Of a stretch of DNA of 34,431 nt, positions 26,205 to 34,371 are shown one piece after another. Position 1 is the first letter of the stretch, and each line of letters starts with the position of its first letter. Made by a program: the position numbers and the translations under genes. The notes beneath the pieces were generated by a model that saw nothing but the letters and a program-made list of their open reading frames with translations, did no database searches and was not told where the DNA came from. Source of the stretch: Cellvibrionales bacterium UBA5860 (lineage in GTDB: Bacteria > Pseudomonadota > Gammaproteobacteria > Pseudomonadales > Porticoccaceae); assembly GCA_002431545.1 (NCBI GenBank), contig DJFY01000104.1, forward strand, positions 1 through 34,431, read 5' to 3'.

Positions 26205-26384
26205 AGCGGCAAGCCCACCAAATACTGGCTACCCCCGCTATCGATAACGACAATGCCTGGCGATATGCGATTTATTCGACATCCGCACCGCCAATAGTCA
26301 GGGCATGCATAGACTAAAGGCATAACCTAACAGACACCGCGCTCGGCTCCGTCGAATTAACTCGGGCGGAAAAGATCCTCGGCA

Positions 26385-27908
26385 ATGACACTCAAGGGCA
26401 CAGAAACCATGCACCGGCAGCACCGCGAGCACTTAAAAAAAACCAGGGCGGCAAACCCAATGCTGGCGAATATTCGCTGGTATGGTCTGTTTGGCGGGCC
26501 GCTACTGGCACTATGTGTCGCGACATGGGCGCCGACTACCATTACCGACACCCAGGGTCGGGAACTGGTGCTCGGACATCCGGGACAGATCACCGCCGGG
26601 CTCGCTGTCTGGATGGCCGTGTGGTGGCTCACCGAGGCGATCTCCATTTACGCCACCGCACTACTACCGCTGGCTGTGCTGCCGCTGGCGGGCGCCCAGG
26701 ATATCGACGCCGTGGCGCGAGCCTATGCTCACCCCCTGATGTTTCTGTTTATGGGGGGGTTTATCCTTGCTCTGGCGCTGGAGCGCTGGCAACTGCACAA
26801 ACGTTTCGCGCTATTTATCTTGCGCCTCGTCGGTATCGAACCGCGGCGTCTTGTCGCGGGCTTTATGATCGCTGCCGCAGCCATGAGTATGTGGATTACC
26901 AACACCGCCACCACCATCGTCATGCTGCCGATTGCGATGAGCGTGCTGGCACTGCAACCTGAAACGCCCTGGAAGCCGCGCTTCGCCCTGTGCCTATTGC
27001 TCGGCGTGGCCTACTCGGCCTCCGTTGGCGGCATCGGCACTATCGTTGGCACCACCCCTAATATGTTTGCCGTCTCGTTTATCGAAAACGAGCTGGGGCG
27101 CAGCATCAGTTTCGCCCAGTGGATGCTCATCGGCCTGCCGCTGGTGATCCTGTTTATTCCCCTGATATGGTGGCTGATGACCCGTGTATTGATACCTCTG
27201 CCGACTCACTACGAAGGTGAACCGCCGAGCCTGGACGTGACGCCAGAGCCCTGGAGCCGCGGCGCGATACTGACACTGATTGTCTTTGTGGCAACAGCAA
27301 TCGCCTGGATGACTCGACCGCTGTTGGTCAACTTCCCCCTGCTGACTCACCTGAGCGATGCCGGCATTGCCATGATCGCCGCCCTGTCCCTGTTTATCAT
27401 TCCGGAAAGCGTGCGCGAAAAACGCTTTCTCATGGACTGGGACACGGCCATCAAAGTGCCCTGGGGCGTGCTGATCATTCTCGGTGGCGGATTGTGTCTC
27501 GCTGGCGCCATTCGGCAGAACGGTGTCGCTGAGCTGCTCGCCTTGCAGCTCACCAGCATCGGACAGGTGCCGCCCCTGGTGATGACGATGATCGTGGTGA
27601 CCTTAATCATGTTTCTGACCGAACTCACCAGCAATGTCGCCACCACCACGGCCCTGATTCCGATCATGGCGGCGATCGCCGAAGCGCTGGGCATGGAGCC
27701 CCTGAAGCTGGTGATCCCGGCGACCATGGCCGCCAGTTGCGCATTCATGTTGCCCGTGGCCACGCCACCCAACGCCATTGTCTTTGGCTCGGGATTGATC
27801 ACCATTCCAGCCATGGCTCGCACCGGCTTTTGGTTGAATCTTACCGGTGTGCTCGTGGTCACGCTTGTGTGTTATCTGGCGCTGGACAGCGTTCTGCCGA
27901 TGCTTTGA
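26385..27908 (+). CDS. DASS/SLC13-family sodium-coupled anion symporter
   Basis: Inner-membrane transporter, 507 residues, with about eleven hydrophobic segments. The two repeat-related sodium/substrate motifs are present as TNT (N173, T174 in MWITNTATT) and SNV (S416, N417 in ELTSNVATTT). The family signature GGIGTIVGTTPN lies near 215-226. Members import di- or tricarboxylates, or in some subgroups sulfate, with Na+. The second motif has Val where VcINDY has Thr (SNT), which may bear on substrate choice. Start at ATG 26385 is tentative; ATG 26409 is also in frame and has AAGGG upstream. It follows the AcoX-like gene by 180 bases and may supply its substrate, an inference from position only. 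Confidence 0.9.
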   Translation: MTLKGTETMHRQHREHLKKTRAANPMLANIRWYGLFGGPLLALCVATWAPTTITDTQGRELVLGHPGQITAGLAVWMAVWWLTEAISIYATALLPLAVLPLAGAQDIDAVARAYAHPLMFLFMGGFILALALERWQLHKRFALFILRLVGIEPRRLVAGFMIAAAAMSMWITNTATTIVMLPIAMSVLALQPETPWKPRFALCLLLGVAYSASVGGIGTIVGTTPNMFAVSFIENELGRSISFAQWMLIGLPLVILFIPLIWWLMTRVLIPLPTHYEGEPPSLDVTPEPWSRGAILTLIVFVATAIAWMTRPLLVNFPLLTHLSDAGIAMIAALSLFIIPESVREKRFLMDWDTAIKVPWGVLIILGGGLCLAGAIRQNGVAELLALQLTSIGQVPPLVMTMIVVTLIMFLTELTSNVATTTALIPIMAAIAEALGMEPLKLVIPATMAASCAFMLPVATPPNAIVFGSGLITIPAMARTGFWLNLTGVLVVTLVCYLALDSVLPML

Positions 27909-27977
27909 TACGATGTCGCCTGGGTATCGCCTAAACTGGCCACGAATACAAACCGACTGAAGACCAAGGTTCGCCGC

Positions 27978-28379
27978 ATGCCCCATCGCCTGCCCCTTGC
28001 CCTGCTTAGCCTGCGCTTCAGCATTTTTGTCGTCATGCTGGCCTGGACTATCGACAAGTTTGCCCGGCCCGCTCACGCCATTGGCGTGTACGAAAAATTT
28101 TATGGTATAGACTCGGTGAACCGGCTGGGTATGTACTCGCTGGCGGTTGCCGAACTGCTGCTGTTGTTCGCCTTTGTTCTGGGAATTAAACGCCACCTCT
28201 GCTACGGCCTGGTGCTGGCGCTGCATGCGGTATCGACTTTCTCATCGTGGCGCCAGTACCTGGACCCTTTCACCGGCAACAACCTCCTGTTCTTCGCCGC
28301 CTGGCCCATGCTGGCCGCCTGCCTGACGCTCTACCTGATGCGCGATCAGGACACGTTACTGACACTGCGGCGGCGCTAG
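27978..28379 (+). CDS. DoxX-like four-helix membrane protein
   Basis: A 133-residue membrane protein with four hydrophobic helices. Polar landmarks such as DKFARP (about 26-31), YEKFYG (about 38-43) and SSWRQYLDPF (about 88-97) recur in DoxX-like proteins of proteobacteria. The function is unknown. CCAAGG upstream of ATG 27978 serves as ribosome binding site. It is separated by only 3 bases from the yaiI gene, so the two are likely co-translated. A second DoxX-family gene lies 0.8 kb downstream. Confidence 0.7.
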   Translation: MPHRLPLALLSLRFSIFVVMLAWTIDKFARPAHAIGVYEKFYGIDSVNRLGMYSLAVAELLLLFAFVLGIKRHLCYGLVLALHAVSTFSSWRQYLDPFTGNNLLFFAAWPMLAACLTLYLMRDQDTLLTLRRR

Positions 28380-28382
28380 ATC

Positions 28383-28844
28383 ATGCGTATCTGGGTCGAC
28401 GCCGACGCCTGTCCCCGCGTGTGCAAGGAAATTCTCTACCGCGCTGCAGAGAGAGTTGAGATTGTCACCACGCTGGTGGCCAACCAGTCTCTTCAGGTAC
28501 CGCCCTCGCGCTGGATCAAATCGACTCAGGTTCCCGGCGGTTTCGACGTCGCGGATAATTACATCGTTCAGCAGGTCAACGAGAACGACCTGGTGATTAC
28601 CGCGGACATTCCGCTAGCGGCTGAGGTCATCGGGCGCGGCGCCCATGCACTCAATCCGCGCGGTGAGCGATACTCCAGTGAGAACATCAGGCAACGCCTG
28701 GCCATGCGCGACATGATGGAAGAGCTACGCAGCGCGGGACAGGTCAGTGGCGGCCCGCCCCCCTATGGCCAGCAGGAACGTCAGGCCTTTGCCAACGCGC
28801 TGGACCGGCTGCTGACCCGCCATCACAAAACCGCCAAATCTTAG
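28383..28844 (+). CDS. yaiI: YaiI/YqxD family (UPF0178) protein
   Basis: A 153-residue protein of the UPF0178 (DUF188) family, related in fold to PIN-type nucleases. The N-terminal VDADACPR motif (5-12), DVADNYIV (about 55-62) and the TADIPLA segment (about 79-85) give the acidic residues expected of a metal-binding active site. The PRGERYSSENIRQRLAMRD stretch (about 97-115) is diagnostic. Nuclease activity is inferred from fold, not shown for the family. It directly follows the DoxX-like gene. Confidence 0.93.
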   Translation: MRIWVDADACPRVCKEILYRAAERVEIVTTLVANQSLQVPPSRWIKSTQVPGGFDVADNYIVQQVNENDLVITADIPLAAEVIGRGAHALNPRGERYSSENIRQRLAMRDMMEELRSAGQVSGGPPPYGQQERQAFANALDRLLTRHHKTAKS

Positions 28845-29183
28845 CGCTACTATCGAGTATCGAACTGCCCGCCGAACGACCGAATCGCCCGCCAACAACG
28901 GCGGCGCCGCATGGCTCCCGGCCAGACAAATTGCTGCGCGCTGTCTACACTTGGATTTAACGCTCGGCAACGCCTGGTGAGTCGCAGCACCTGTTAGCCA
29001 GCGGCGTCTTCTCAGCGCGGCCGGGCCGGCGCAAATATCGACAGCAGCCAAACACAAAAAGGCAACCAGCCCTGATAACAAGCCATACCAGGTAACGATT
29101 GAAAGCAGTGGTTTCGAAAAAACCAAAAACGCACCAAAAATGTATCCGCGATAACGCCTACAAGCCGTTACAGGAGCGCGCGC
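28845..29183. other. 339-base intergenic region, no gene recognised
   Basis: No plus-strand gene with a ribosome binding site is present. A minus-strand frame crosses it and would encode a hydrophobic stretch (roughly antisense to 29020-29150), without a start signal. Near the right end, GGTTT and AAACC around a CGAAA loop (about 29112-29126) form a short inverted repeat. CAGGAG precedes the next gene. Confidence 0.5.
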
Positions 29184-29645
29184 ATGAACTCTACGCCGAC
29201 TTTGATACCGCCTTCCGTCCAGCAACTCTGTCCGCTGGTGGGCCGTCTGCTCATCGCGGCGCTATTTATTCCCGCAGGTTACAACAAGATCGCAGGGTTT
29301 GAAGGGGTATCGGGCTACATGGCGGCGAAGGGCCTGCCGATGGCTGATGTGCTGCTGGTACTTACCATCGTTATCGAACTGGGTGGTGGCATCATGATTT
29401 TGCTGGGCTGGCGGGCTGCCGAGGCGGCGCTGACTATCGCCCTGTTCCTTATTCCGGTGACGGTGGTGTTTCACGGGTTCTGGGCCTTCGACGACCCTCA
29501 ACTGGCCGCCGCGGAACAGCGGGTATTTATGAAAAACATTGCGATCATCGGCGGCTTGCTTGTCATTGCCGGTCTGGGTTCGGGGCCGCTGAGCGTGGGT
29601 CGAAAGCCGGCGGGTGAACCTGGCGCCGGCAAACCGGTCTCATAA
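29184..29645 (+). CDS. DoxX family membrane protein
   Basis: A 153-residue protein with four hydrophobic helices and the DoxX signature: LVGRLLIAALFIPAGYNKI near residues 18-36, GLPMADVLLVLTIVIELGGGIMILLGW in the middle and MKNIAIIGGLL toward the end. DoxX relatives take part in sulfide/thiosulfate or redox stress handling in some organisms, but most are uncharacterised. CAGGAG precedes ATG 29184. The short Pro/Gly-rich C-terminus is not part of the domain. It stands alone, with the M13 peptidase starting 66 bases on and its own AGGAG site. Confidence 0.88.
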   Translation: MNSTPTLIPPSVQQLCPLVGRLLIAALFIPAGYNKIAGFEGVSGYMAAKGLPMADVLLVLTIVIELGGGIMILLGWRAAEAALTIALFLIPVTVVFHGFWAFDDPQLAAAEQRVFMKNIAIIGGLLVIAGLGSGPLSVGRKPAGEPGAGKPVS

Positions 29646-29711
29646 ACGATAATTTGCTATGCTGCGGCGGCATCACCCGCCGGGCGGGACTTCTCGTTTA
29701 AGGAGACGGTT

Positions 29712-31781
29712 TTGAATATGTTGAGCGCCTTGCGACGCGCGGGTTTAACCCTGGCTGGTCTGCTGCTTGTCACCGGTTGCGGCGATAACACAACCGAAAT
29801 TGCCACCAAAAAAGACGGTGGTCACAAGACCCAACGGGTGTCAGGCATCGACCGCTCGGGCATGGATACATCAATTCGCCCTCAGGATGATTTTTTCGCT
29901 TACGCCAATGGCGCCTGGTTAGCCAATACCGAAATTCCAGCGGACAAGTCGTCGTGGGGTTCCTTTCATATTCTCCACGAAAAGAGCCTGAAACAATTGC
30001 AGGCTATCATTCAGGCGTCTGCGAAAACCGCTGACAACAATGAATCTGCAACCAAGATCGGTGCTTTTTACCGGGCCTGGCTCGACCACGAAGCAGTGGA
30101 AGAGCGCGGCATATCGCCGCTACAAGGGGAGCTGGACACCATTCAAGCGGCAACAACTGCCGATGACATTGTCGAAATTTTCGGCCACTACAACTCGATC
30201 GGAATCGATGCGCCCTTTAACTTCTGGATCAATCAGGACGACAAGGACTCGACTCGATATGTGGTGTTCCTCACCCAATCGGGGCTTGGTCTGCCCGATC
30301 GCGACTACTACTTCGACGAATCCGAGCGCGGGCAGGAGATTCTGGATCGCTATCGCGAATTCATCACAGCGCTGCTTCAGGAGGCCGGGGCAGGCGACGC
30401 CGAGACCGCCGCCGAACGCATCATAGAACTGGAAACCCGACTCGCCGAACACCAGTGGACCAAGGTTGAAAATCGGGACAGCGAAAAAACCTACAACAAA
30501 TATACCGCGGCGGAGACGCGTGCGCTGCTAGCGGACTTCGACTTTCATAACTTTGCCAAAGGCGCCGGCATCGCTGGGCAGGTCGACTATGTCGTGCGCC
30601 AGCCATCCTATTTTGAAGCCCTGAACCAGATTTTTCGCGAAGCCGACATCGACACCTGGCGCGATTATCTGACCTTCAATTTACTCGCGAGTTATGCGCC
30701 CTACTTGAGCGAACCCTTTGAGCAACTGCACTTTGGTTTCTACAACCAAACCTTAAATGGGCAGCCGGAACAGGAAGCGCGCTGGAAACGTGCGATCAAC
30801 TCGATCAACAGCAATATCGGCGAACTGCTCGGGCAACTCTATGTCGCCAAACACTTCCCGCCGGAAGCAAAGGCGCGCATGACCGAACTGGTCGATAATC
30901 TGATCGCAGCCTATCGGGAGTCGATCATCAACCTCGAGTGGATGAGCGACGCCACACGAGAAAAAGCACTGGATAAGCTTGGCAAATTCACGCCAAAAAT
31001 CGGCTACCCGGATAAATGGAAGGACTACTCGACCCTGGAAGTTCGCGACGATGATCTCGTCGGTAATATCAAAAGAGCGCGGCAGTTTAATCACCAGCTT
31101 CAGGTGGACAAACTCGGCAAGCCGGTGGATCGCGACGAGTGGTTTATGACGCCGCAACGCGTTAATGCGTACTACAACCCCGGCATGAACGAAATCGTCT
31201 TCCCTGCCGCGATACTGCAACCACCGTTTTTTAACCTGGAAGCCGACGACGCAGTCAACTATGGCGCTATCGGCGGTGTGATCGGCCACGAAATCGGCCA
31301 CGGCTTTGACGACCAGGGCAGCAAGTACACCGGTGACGGCAACCTGGAGAACTGGTGGACCAGCGCGGATCGCAAGCGCTTTGACGCCCGCACCCGGCAG
31401 TTGATCAGTCAATACAGGAACTTCGAGCCATTACCGGGGCTAAGGCTAAATGGGGCACTGACACTTGGCGAAAATATCGGCGACCTGGGCGGGTTAAGTA
31501 TCGCCCACAAAGCCTACCTGCTTTCTCTTAAAGGTGAACCCGCGCCTGAATTGGATGGCTTTACCGGCGACCAACGGGTTTTCATCGGTTGGGCACAGGG
31601 TTGGCGCGTCAAACGCCGCCAGGAACTCGTTGAAAGACTGGTCAAGACCGATCCCCATTCACCGCCGGAATTTCGCGTTAACGGTGTCGTCGCCAATATC
31701 ACACCGTTTTACGACGCTTTCGGTGTCGGCCCCGGTGACAAACTCTATCTGCCGCCGGAGCAGCGGGTACGTATATGGTGA
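29712..31781 (+). CDS. M13-family zinc metallopeptidase, lipoprotein
   Basis: Neprilysin/PepO-type endopeptidase, 689 residues. A basic and hydrophobic N-terminus ends in the lipobox LVTGC (Cys about 23), so it is predicted to be lipid-anchored in the envelope. The zinc site is HEIGH (H526, H530) with E587 in the ENIGD motif supplying the third ligand; D591 is conserved. The substrate-binding NAYYNP motif lies about 50 residues before HEIGH, and the chain ends in the typical RVRIW. AAGGAG is 6 bases before a TTG (29712) and 12 before an ATG (29718); TTG is taken here, but both give nearly the same protein. Bacterial M13 enzymes cut oligopeptides; physiological substrates are unknown. Confidence 0.95.
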   Translation: MNMLSALRRAGLTLAGLLLVTGCGDNTTEIATKKDGGHKTQRVSGIDRSGMDTSIRPQDDFFAYANGAWLANTEIPADKSSWGSFHILHEKSLKQLQAIIQASAKTADNNESATKIGAFYRAWLDHEAVEERGISPLQGELDTIQAATTADDIVEIFGHYNSIGIDAPFNFWINQDDKDSTRYVVFLTQSGLGLPDRDYYFDESERGQEILDRYREFITALLQEAGAGDAETAAERIIELETRLAEHQWTKVENRDSEKTYNKYTAAETRALLADFDFHNFAKGAGIAGQVDYVVRQPSYFEALNQIFREADIDTWRDYLTFNLLASYAPYLSEPFEQLHFGFYNQTLNGQPEQEARWKRAINSINSNIGELLGQLYVAKHFPPEAKARMTELVDNLIAAYRESIINLEWMSDATREKALDKLGKFTPKIGYPDKWKDYSTLEVRDDDLVGNIKRARQFNHQLQVDKLGKPVDRDEWFMTPQRVNAYYNPGMNEIVFPAAILQPPFFNLEADDAVNYGAIGGVIGHEIGHGFDDQGSKYTGDGNLENWWTSADRKRFDARTRQLISQYRNFEPLPGLRLNGALTLGENIGDLGGLSIAHKAYLLSLKGEPAPELDGFTGDQRVFIGWAQGWRVKRRQELVERLVKTDPHSPPEFRVNGVVANITPFYDAFGVGPGDKLYLPPEQRVRIW

Positions 31782-31882
31782 CCCGTTGAGAAGCCGACCG
31801 GGCGGCAGCCAATACAGTGCCTCCCACGAGGTTGTCCGACAGATCGCGAACAGACAAAAACAATCGCGCAGGAGATGCAGCC

Positions 31883-32257
31883 ATGAAAGTAGCCAACATC
31901 AGTGAAGTATCGGGCGATCGATTAAAAGCCGTCGAGGTTGAACGGGAAACCTACCTGCTGGTAGCTCACGAGGGCGAATTCTACGCCCTGGAGCATCGCT
32001 GCCCACATCTCGGGCTCTCGATGAAAAAAGGAAAAGTAGAAGGTGATTGTCTGGTGTGCCCCTGGCACGGCTCGAGGTTTTCAATACCCACAGGCGAAAA
32101 CGTCGACTGGGTCAACTCCTTCGTCGGCATGCCCTTGCCGAAATGGAGCCACAAGATGATCGCGCTGGGCAAACAACCGCAACCTATTAAGTCCGTCAAA
32201 CTCGAGCGGCAGGGAGAAGAGTTACACTGGCCAAAGAATGTGGGCGCCTCTGGCTAA
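31883..32257 (+). CDS. Small Rieske-type [2Fe-2S] ferredoxin
   Basis: A 124-residue soluble protein with the Rieske motifs C40-P-H42 and C59-P-W-H62 spaced as in ferredoxins of ring-hydroxylating dioxygenase systems, rather than the disulfide-stabilised bc1 type. The chain after the second motif is longer than in minimal Rieske ferredoxins and contains an aromatic segment (VDWVNSFVGMPLPKW, about 74-88). AGGAG lies 8 bases before ATG 31883. It follows the M13 peptidase by about 100 bases on the same strand, but no oxygenase or reductase gene is near, so the electron partners are unknown. Confidence 0.9.
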   Translation: MKVANISEVSGDRLKAVEVERETYLLVAHEGEFYALEHRCPHLGLSMKKGKVEGDCLVCPWHGSRFSIPTGENVDWVNSFVGMPLPKWSHKMIALGKQPQPIKSVKLERQGEELHWPKNVGASG

Positions 32258-32377
32258 TTCCAGTTTAAGCGTATTGGCAGCAGCGGTGTCGCCAACGGAT
32301 GCCCGGCACAGCGTATCCCTTTCAGAATCGCTCCGTCGCCATACATATCTCTGGCTCGTGTTACGCAAACCGGCTGA

Positions 32378-32995
32378 TCAGATAATTGACAGGTTGAAGT
32401 AGACACTTAAGCCTTCCAGCGTATTGGTCATTGCAATCGACGCCAGGATTATTCCCATTACGCGACTAATGACGCTCGCACCGGATTTGCCAACCAGGCG
32501 ATCAATAAAGTTAGCCGCCAACATCAGCAGAAAAGCCGAGAGCAATACCAGCAGCAGCATCAAAACCGTCTGCGCTCGCTCCCAAATACCAAATCGTGCA
32601 GGATCGGTGAGCAGGACGGCAGCGAGCATTGCTCCGGGGCTCGCCAGAGAAGGCACTGCGAGGGGATAGATCGCAGTTTCATTATGACTCTGGACAATTC
32701 GCATTTCCTCCTCTGGCTTACTTTCGCCAAAAATCATGGTTAAGGCGAACAAAAACAACACAATGCCACCAGAAATCTGAAATGCAGAAAGCGGTACGCT
32801 CATCGCGGTCAGTATCGGGCTGCCGGCAACCACAAAAAAAATTAAAATTGCAGCGGCAAACATCGTAGCCCTAAAGGCTATTATCCGTTTCAGTTTTCGC
32901 TCATACCCCTGCGTTACCGCGATATAAACAGGGACGCTGCCGATCGGATCAACAACCGCGAAAAAGGAAATAAAGACGCCTATATAGTCAATCAC
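32378..32995 (-). CDS. marC: MarC family membrane protein
   Basis: A 205-residue polytopic membrane protein with about six hydrophobic helices and the MarC family landmarks: FFAVVDPIGSVPVYIAVT near residues 11-28, FQISGGIVLFLFALTMI near 72-88 and AVPSLASPGAMLA near 113-125. Early claims of a multidrug resistance role for MarC were not upheld; function is unknown. The gene starts with GTG at 32995. It lies between the Rieske gene (convergent) and DUF1003 (same strand, 225 bases upstream). Confidence 0.9.
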   Translation of the reverse strand: MIDYIGVFISFFAVVDPIGSVPVYIAVTQGYERKLKRIIAFRATMFAAAILIFFVVAGSPILTAMSVPLSAFQISGGIVLFLFALTMIFGESKPEEEMRIVQSHNETAIYPLAVPSLASPGAMLAAVLLTDPARFGIWERAQTVLMLLLVLLSAFLLMLAANFIDRLVGKSGASVISRVMGIILASIAMTNTLEGLSVYFNLSII

Positions 32996-33192
32996 AAGTT
33001 GTTGAGCCTTAGCTGTGCCTATCGACGGTTTGCAGCCTTACTCAAATCACTTTCGCGATAATCCGGAGCAACCGACACTACAAAAAACTAGCGACTGAAA
33101 CGAAACCCTTACTTATCGATATCGGCGCATGCACGCCACCCTTCAGGATTTAACCACCGACTGCCGGACACATTGGATGCGACAAGGCAACT

Positions 33193-33221
33193 TGTGGAAC
33201 TTTTAGTGCTCCACAGTTTTT
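33193..33221 (+). terminator. Plus-strand intrinsic terminator with no adjacent plus-strand gene
   Basis: TGTGGA (33193-33198) pairs with TCCACA (33210-33215) and the stem extends by three pairs (AAC with GTT) past a single bulged T; a T-run follows on the plus strand (33217-33221). On the minus strand it lies just after the DUF1003 stop but lacks a T-run there. It may end DUF1003 transcription weakly, or stop a plus-strand RNA. Confidence 0.45.
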
Positions 33222-33943
33222 CAAGGTTGATCGACATGCCGCATTCCGTCGCGAAATTCGTTCAGAATTTCTAGTTGCACCTGTTGTATCTCGACAAGCC
33301 GTTCCCACTGATGCTTTAGCAGGTGGTCTATTTTTTCGTGCAGATGGCGAATTTCGAGCTCCGCTTTCAAATTAATACGATAATCATGTTCAGATCGCAA
33401 ACGGTCTTTCGCTTCCTGACGGTTCTGGCTCATCATGATAATAGGGGCCTGAAGCGCGGCAAGGCACGAGAGAATCAGGTTGAGCAGTATAAAGGGATAG
33501 GGATCGAATGGCCGCCATAACAAAATAAGCGAGTTGATCAGCACCCAAAAAAACAACACAAAGGCAAAAGTTATGATGAAATTCCAACTACCACCAAACG
33601 AAGCGACGCGATCCGACAATCGTTCACCGAAGGAGAGCTGCTGCTCGAACTCGGTTTCGAGGCGTTCTGTAATCGTTTCGTGCCGCTGAAGTGCCGCAAT
33701 TACGTCCTGCTCCAGGGAGCTCAACTCTCCCTTTTCCGTTTCCAGCAACGACTCGACATACCGGGCGCGGTATCGACCTAGGTCGTCTAGACATATAAAT
33801 CCGGAATCGCTCCAACCGGGATTTGCCTGATGAATCACCGCGGCGACCGAAGGCCTGACAACTGCACCGGGAATAAGAGTGCGCTCGTTATCTGAAATGC
33901 CACATAACTGACAAACGCGCGTCTTTCCGTCGACCTGCGTCAT
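33221..33943 (-). CDS. DUF1003 membrane protein
   Basis: A 240-residue protein. The N-terminal part (about 1-55) has a CQLC pair (C11, C14) and another Cys near 51, which could bind a metal. A predicted helical region (about 60-100) follows. Then comes the DUF1003 core: SFGGSWNFIITFAFVLFFW (about 115-133), a second membrane helix FILLNLILSCLAALQAPIIMMSQNRQ (about 150-175) and a long C-terminal helix (EHDYRINLKAELEIRHLHEKID). Two membrane helices place the ends in the cytoplasm. Function unknown. GGAGGTG eight bases before ATG 33943 is a strong ribosome binding site. Same strand as marC; possibly a separate unit. Confidence 0.9.
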   Translation of the reverse strand: MTQVDGKTRVCQLCGISDNERTLIPGAVVRPSVAAVIHQANPGWSDSGFICLDDLGRYRARYVESLLETEKGELSSLEQDVIAALQRHETITERLETEFEQQLSFGERLSDRVASFGGSWNFIITFAFVLFFWVLINSLILLWRPFDPYPFILLNLILSCLAALQAPIIMMSQNRQEAKDRLRSEHDYRINLKAELEIRHLHEKIDHLLKHQWERLVEIQQVQLEILNEFRDGMRHVDQP

Positions 33944-34371
33944 TAGAAAACACCTCCAACCAGTTGGAAGATTTTACACTGATCTGGAATATTCGACGCA
34001 TCAATGACCAAGCATATAATACGACTTTAATAGCGGACACCGTAATACTCACGCAGTGGCGATAGTTCTCCTTTCACGCCAACATAATGTCCCGCTCATC
34101 CTGCCGGCGCCGGTGTCAATCCCTGGGGGAAAGGTCACATGGATAAATAGATCAAAAGGGCTCCCCGGCGCATCAGAACCTCAAAAACCGTGTTTCGTGG
34201 CTTCAGCGTATATAGATTCCGATACCCTTCGCTAAACCGACGTTGTATATCACGCCTTCGGACCAGAGTACATCGAACGCCGATGGCCTAAATGGTAGGT
34301 CATCCATTAAACAGCAATTGATCAATTGCGAATTGCAGTAAAGAAGTTGATATATGGGGGTAATTATTATT
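33944..34371. other. 428-base gene-free region between DUF1003 and tRNA-Leu
   Basis: No credible coding frame on either strand. A consensus -10 box TATAAT (34015-34020) faces right, without a good -35 box. CCGGCGCCGG near 34101-34112 is a short palindrome. A 16-bp perfect palindrome lies at 34314-34329. The DNA is more AT-rich than the neighbouring genes. Confidence 0.5.
34314..34329 (-). terminator. 16-bp perfect palindrome downstream of tRNA-Leu
   Basis: GCAATTGATCAATTGC is its own reverse complement. Read on the minus strand it begins 43 bases after the CCA end of tRNA-Leu and is followed by TGTTTAAT, so a hairpin with a 6-bp stem and GATC loop could end the tRNA transcript. A protein-binding site is the alternative. 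Confidence 0.4.

Noticed and set aside
28725..29225. Minus-strand frame with a hydrophobic stretch across the yaiI–DoxX gap
   Set aside because: It overlaps yaiI and the start of DoxX, has no start signal near the hydrophobic part, and its ends are Arg-rich antisense sequence. A very small membrane protein there cannot be fully excluded.
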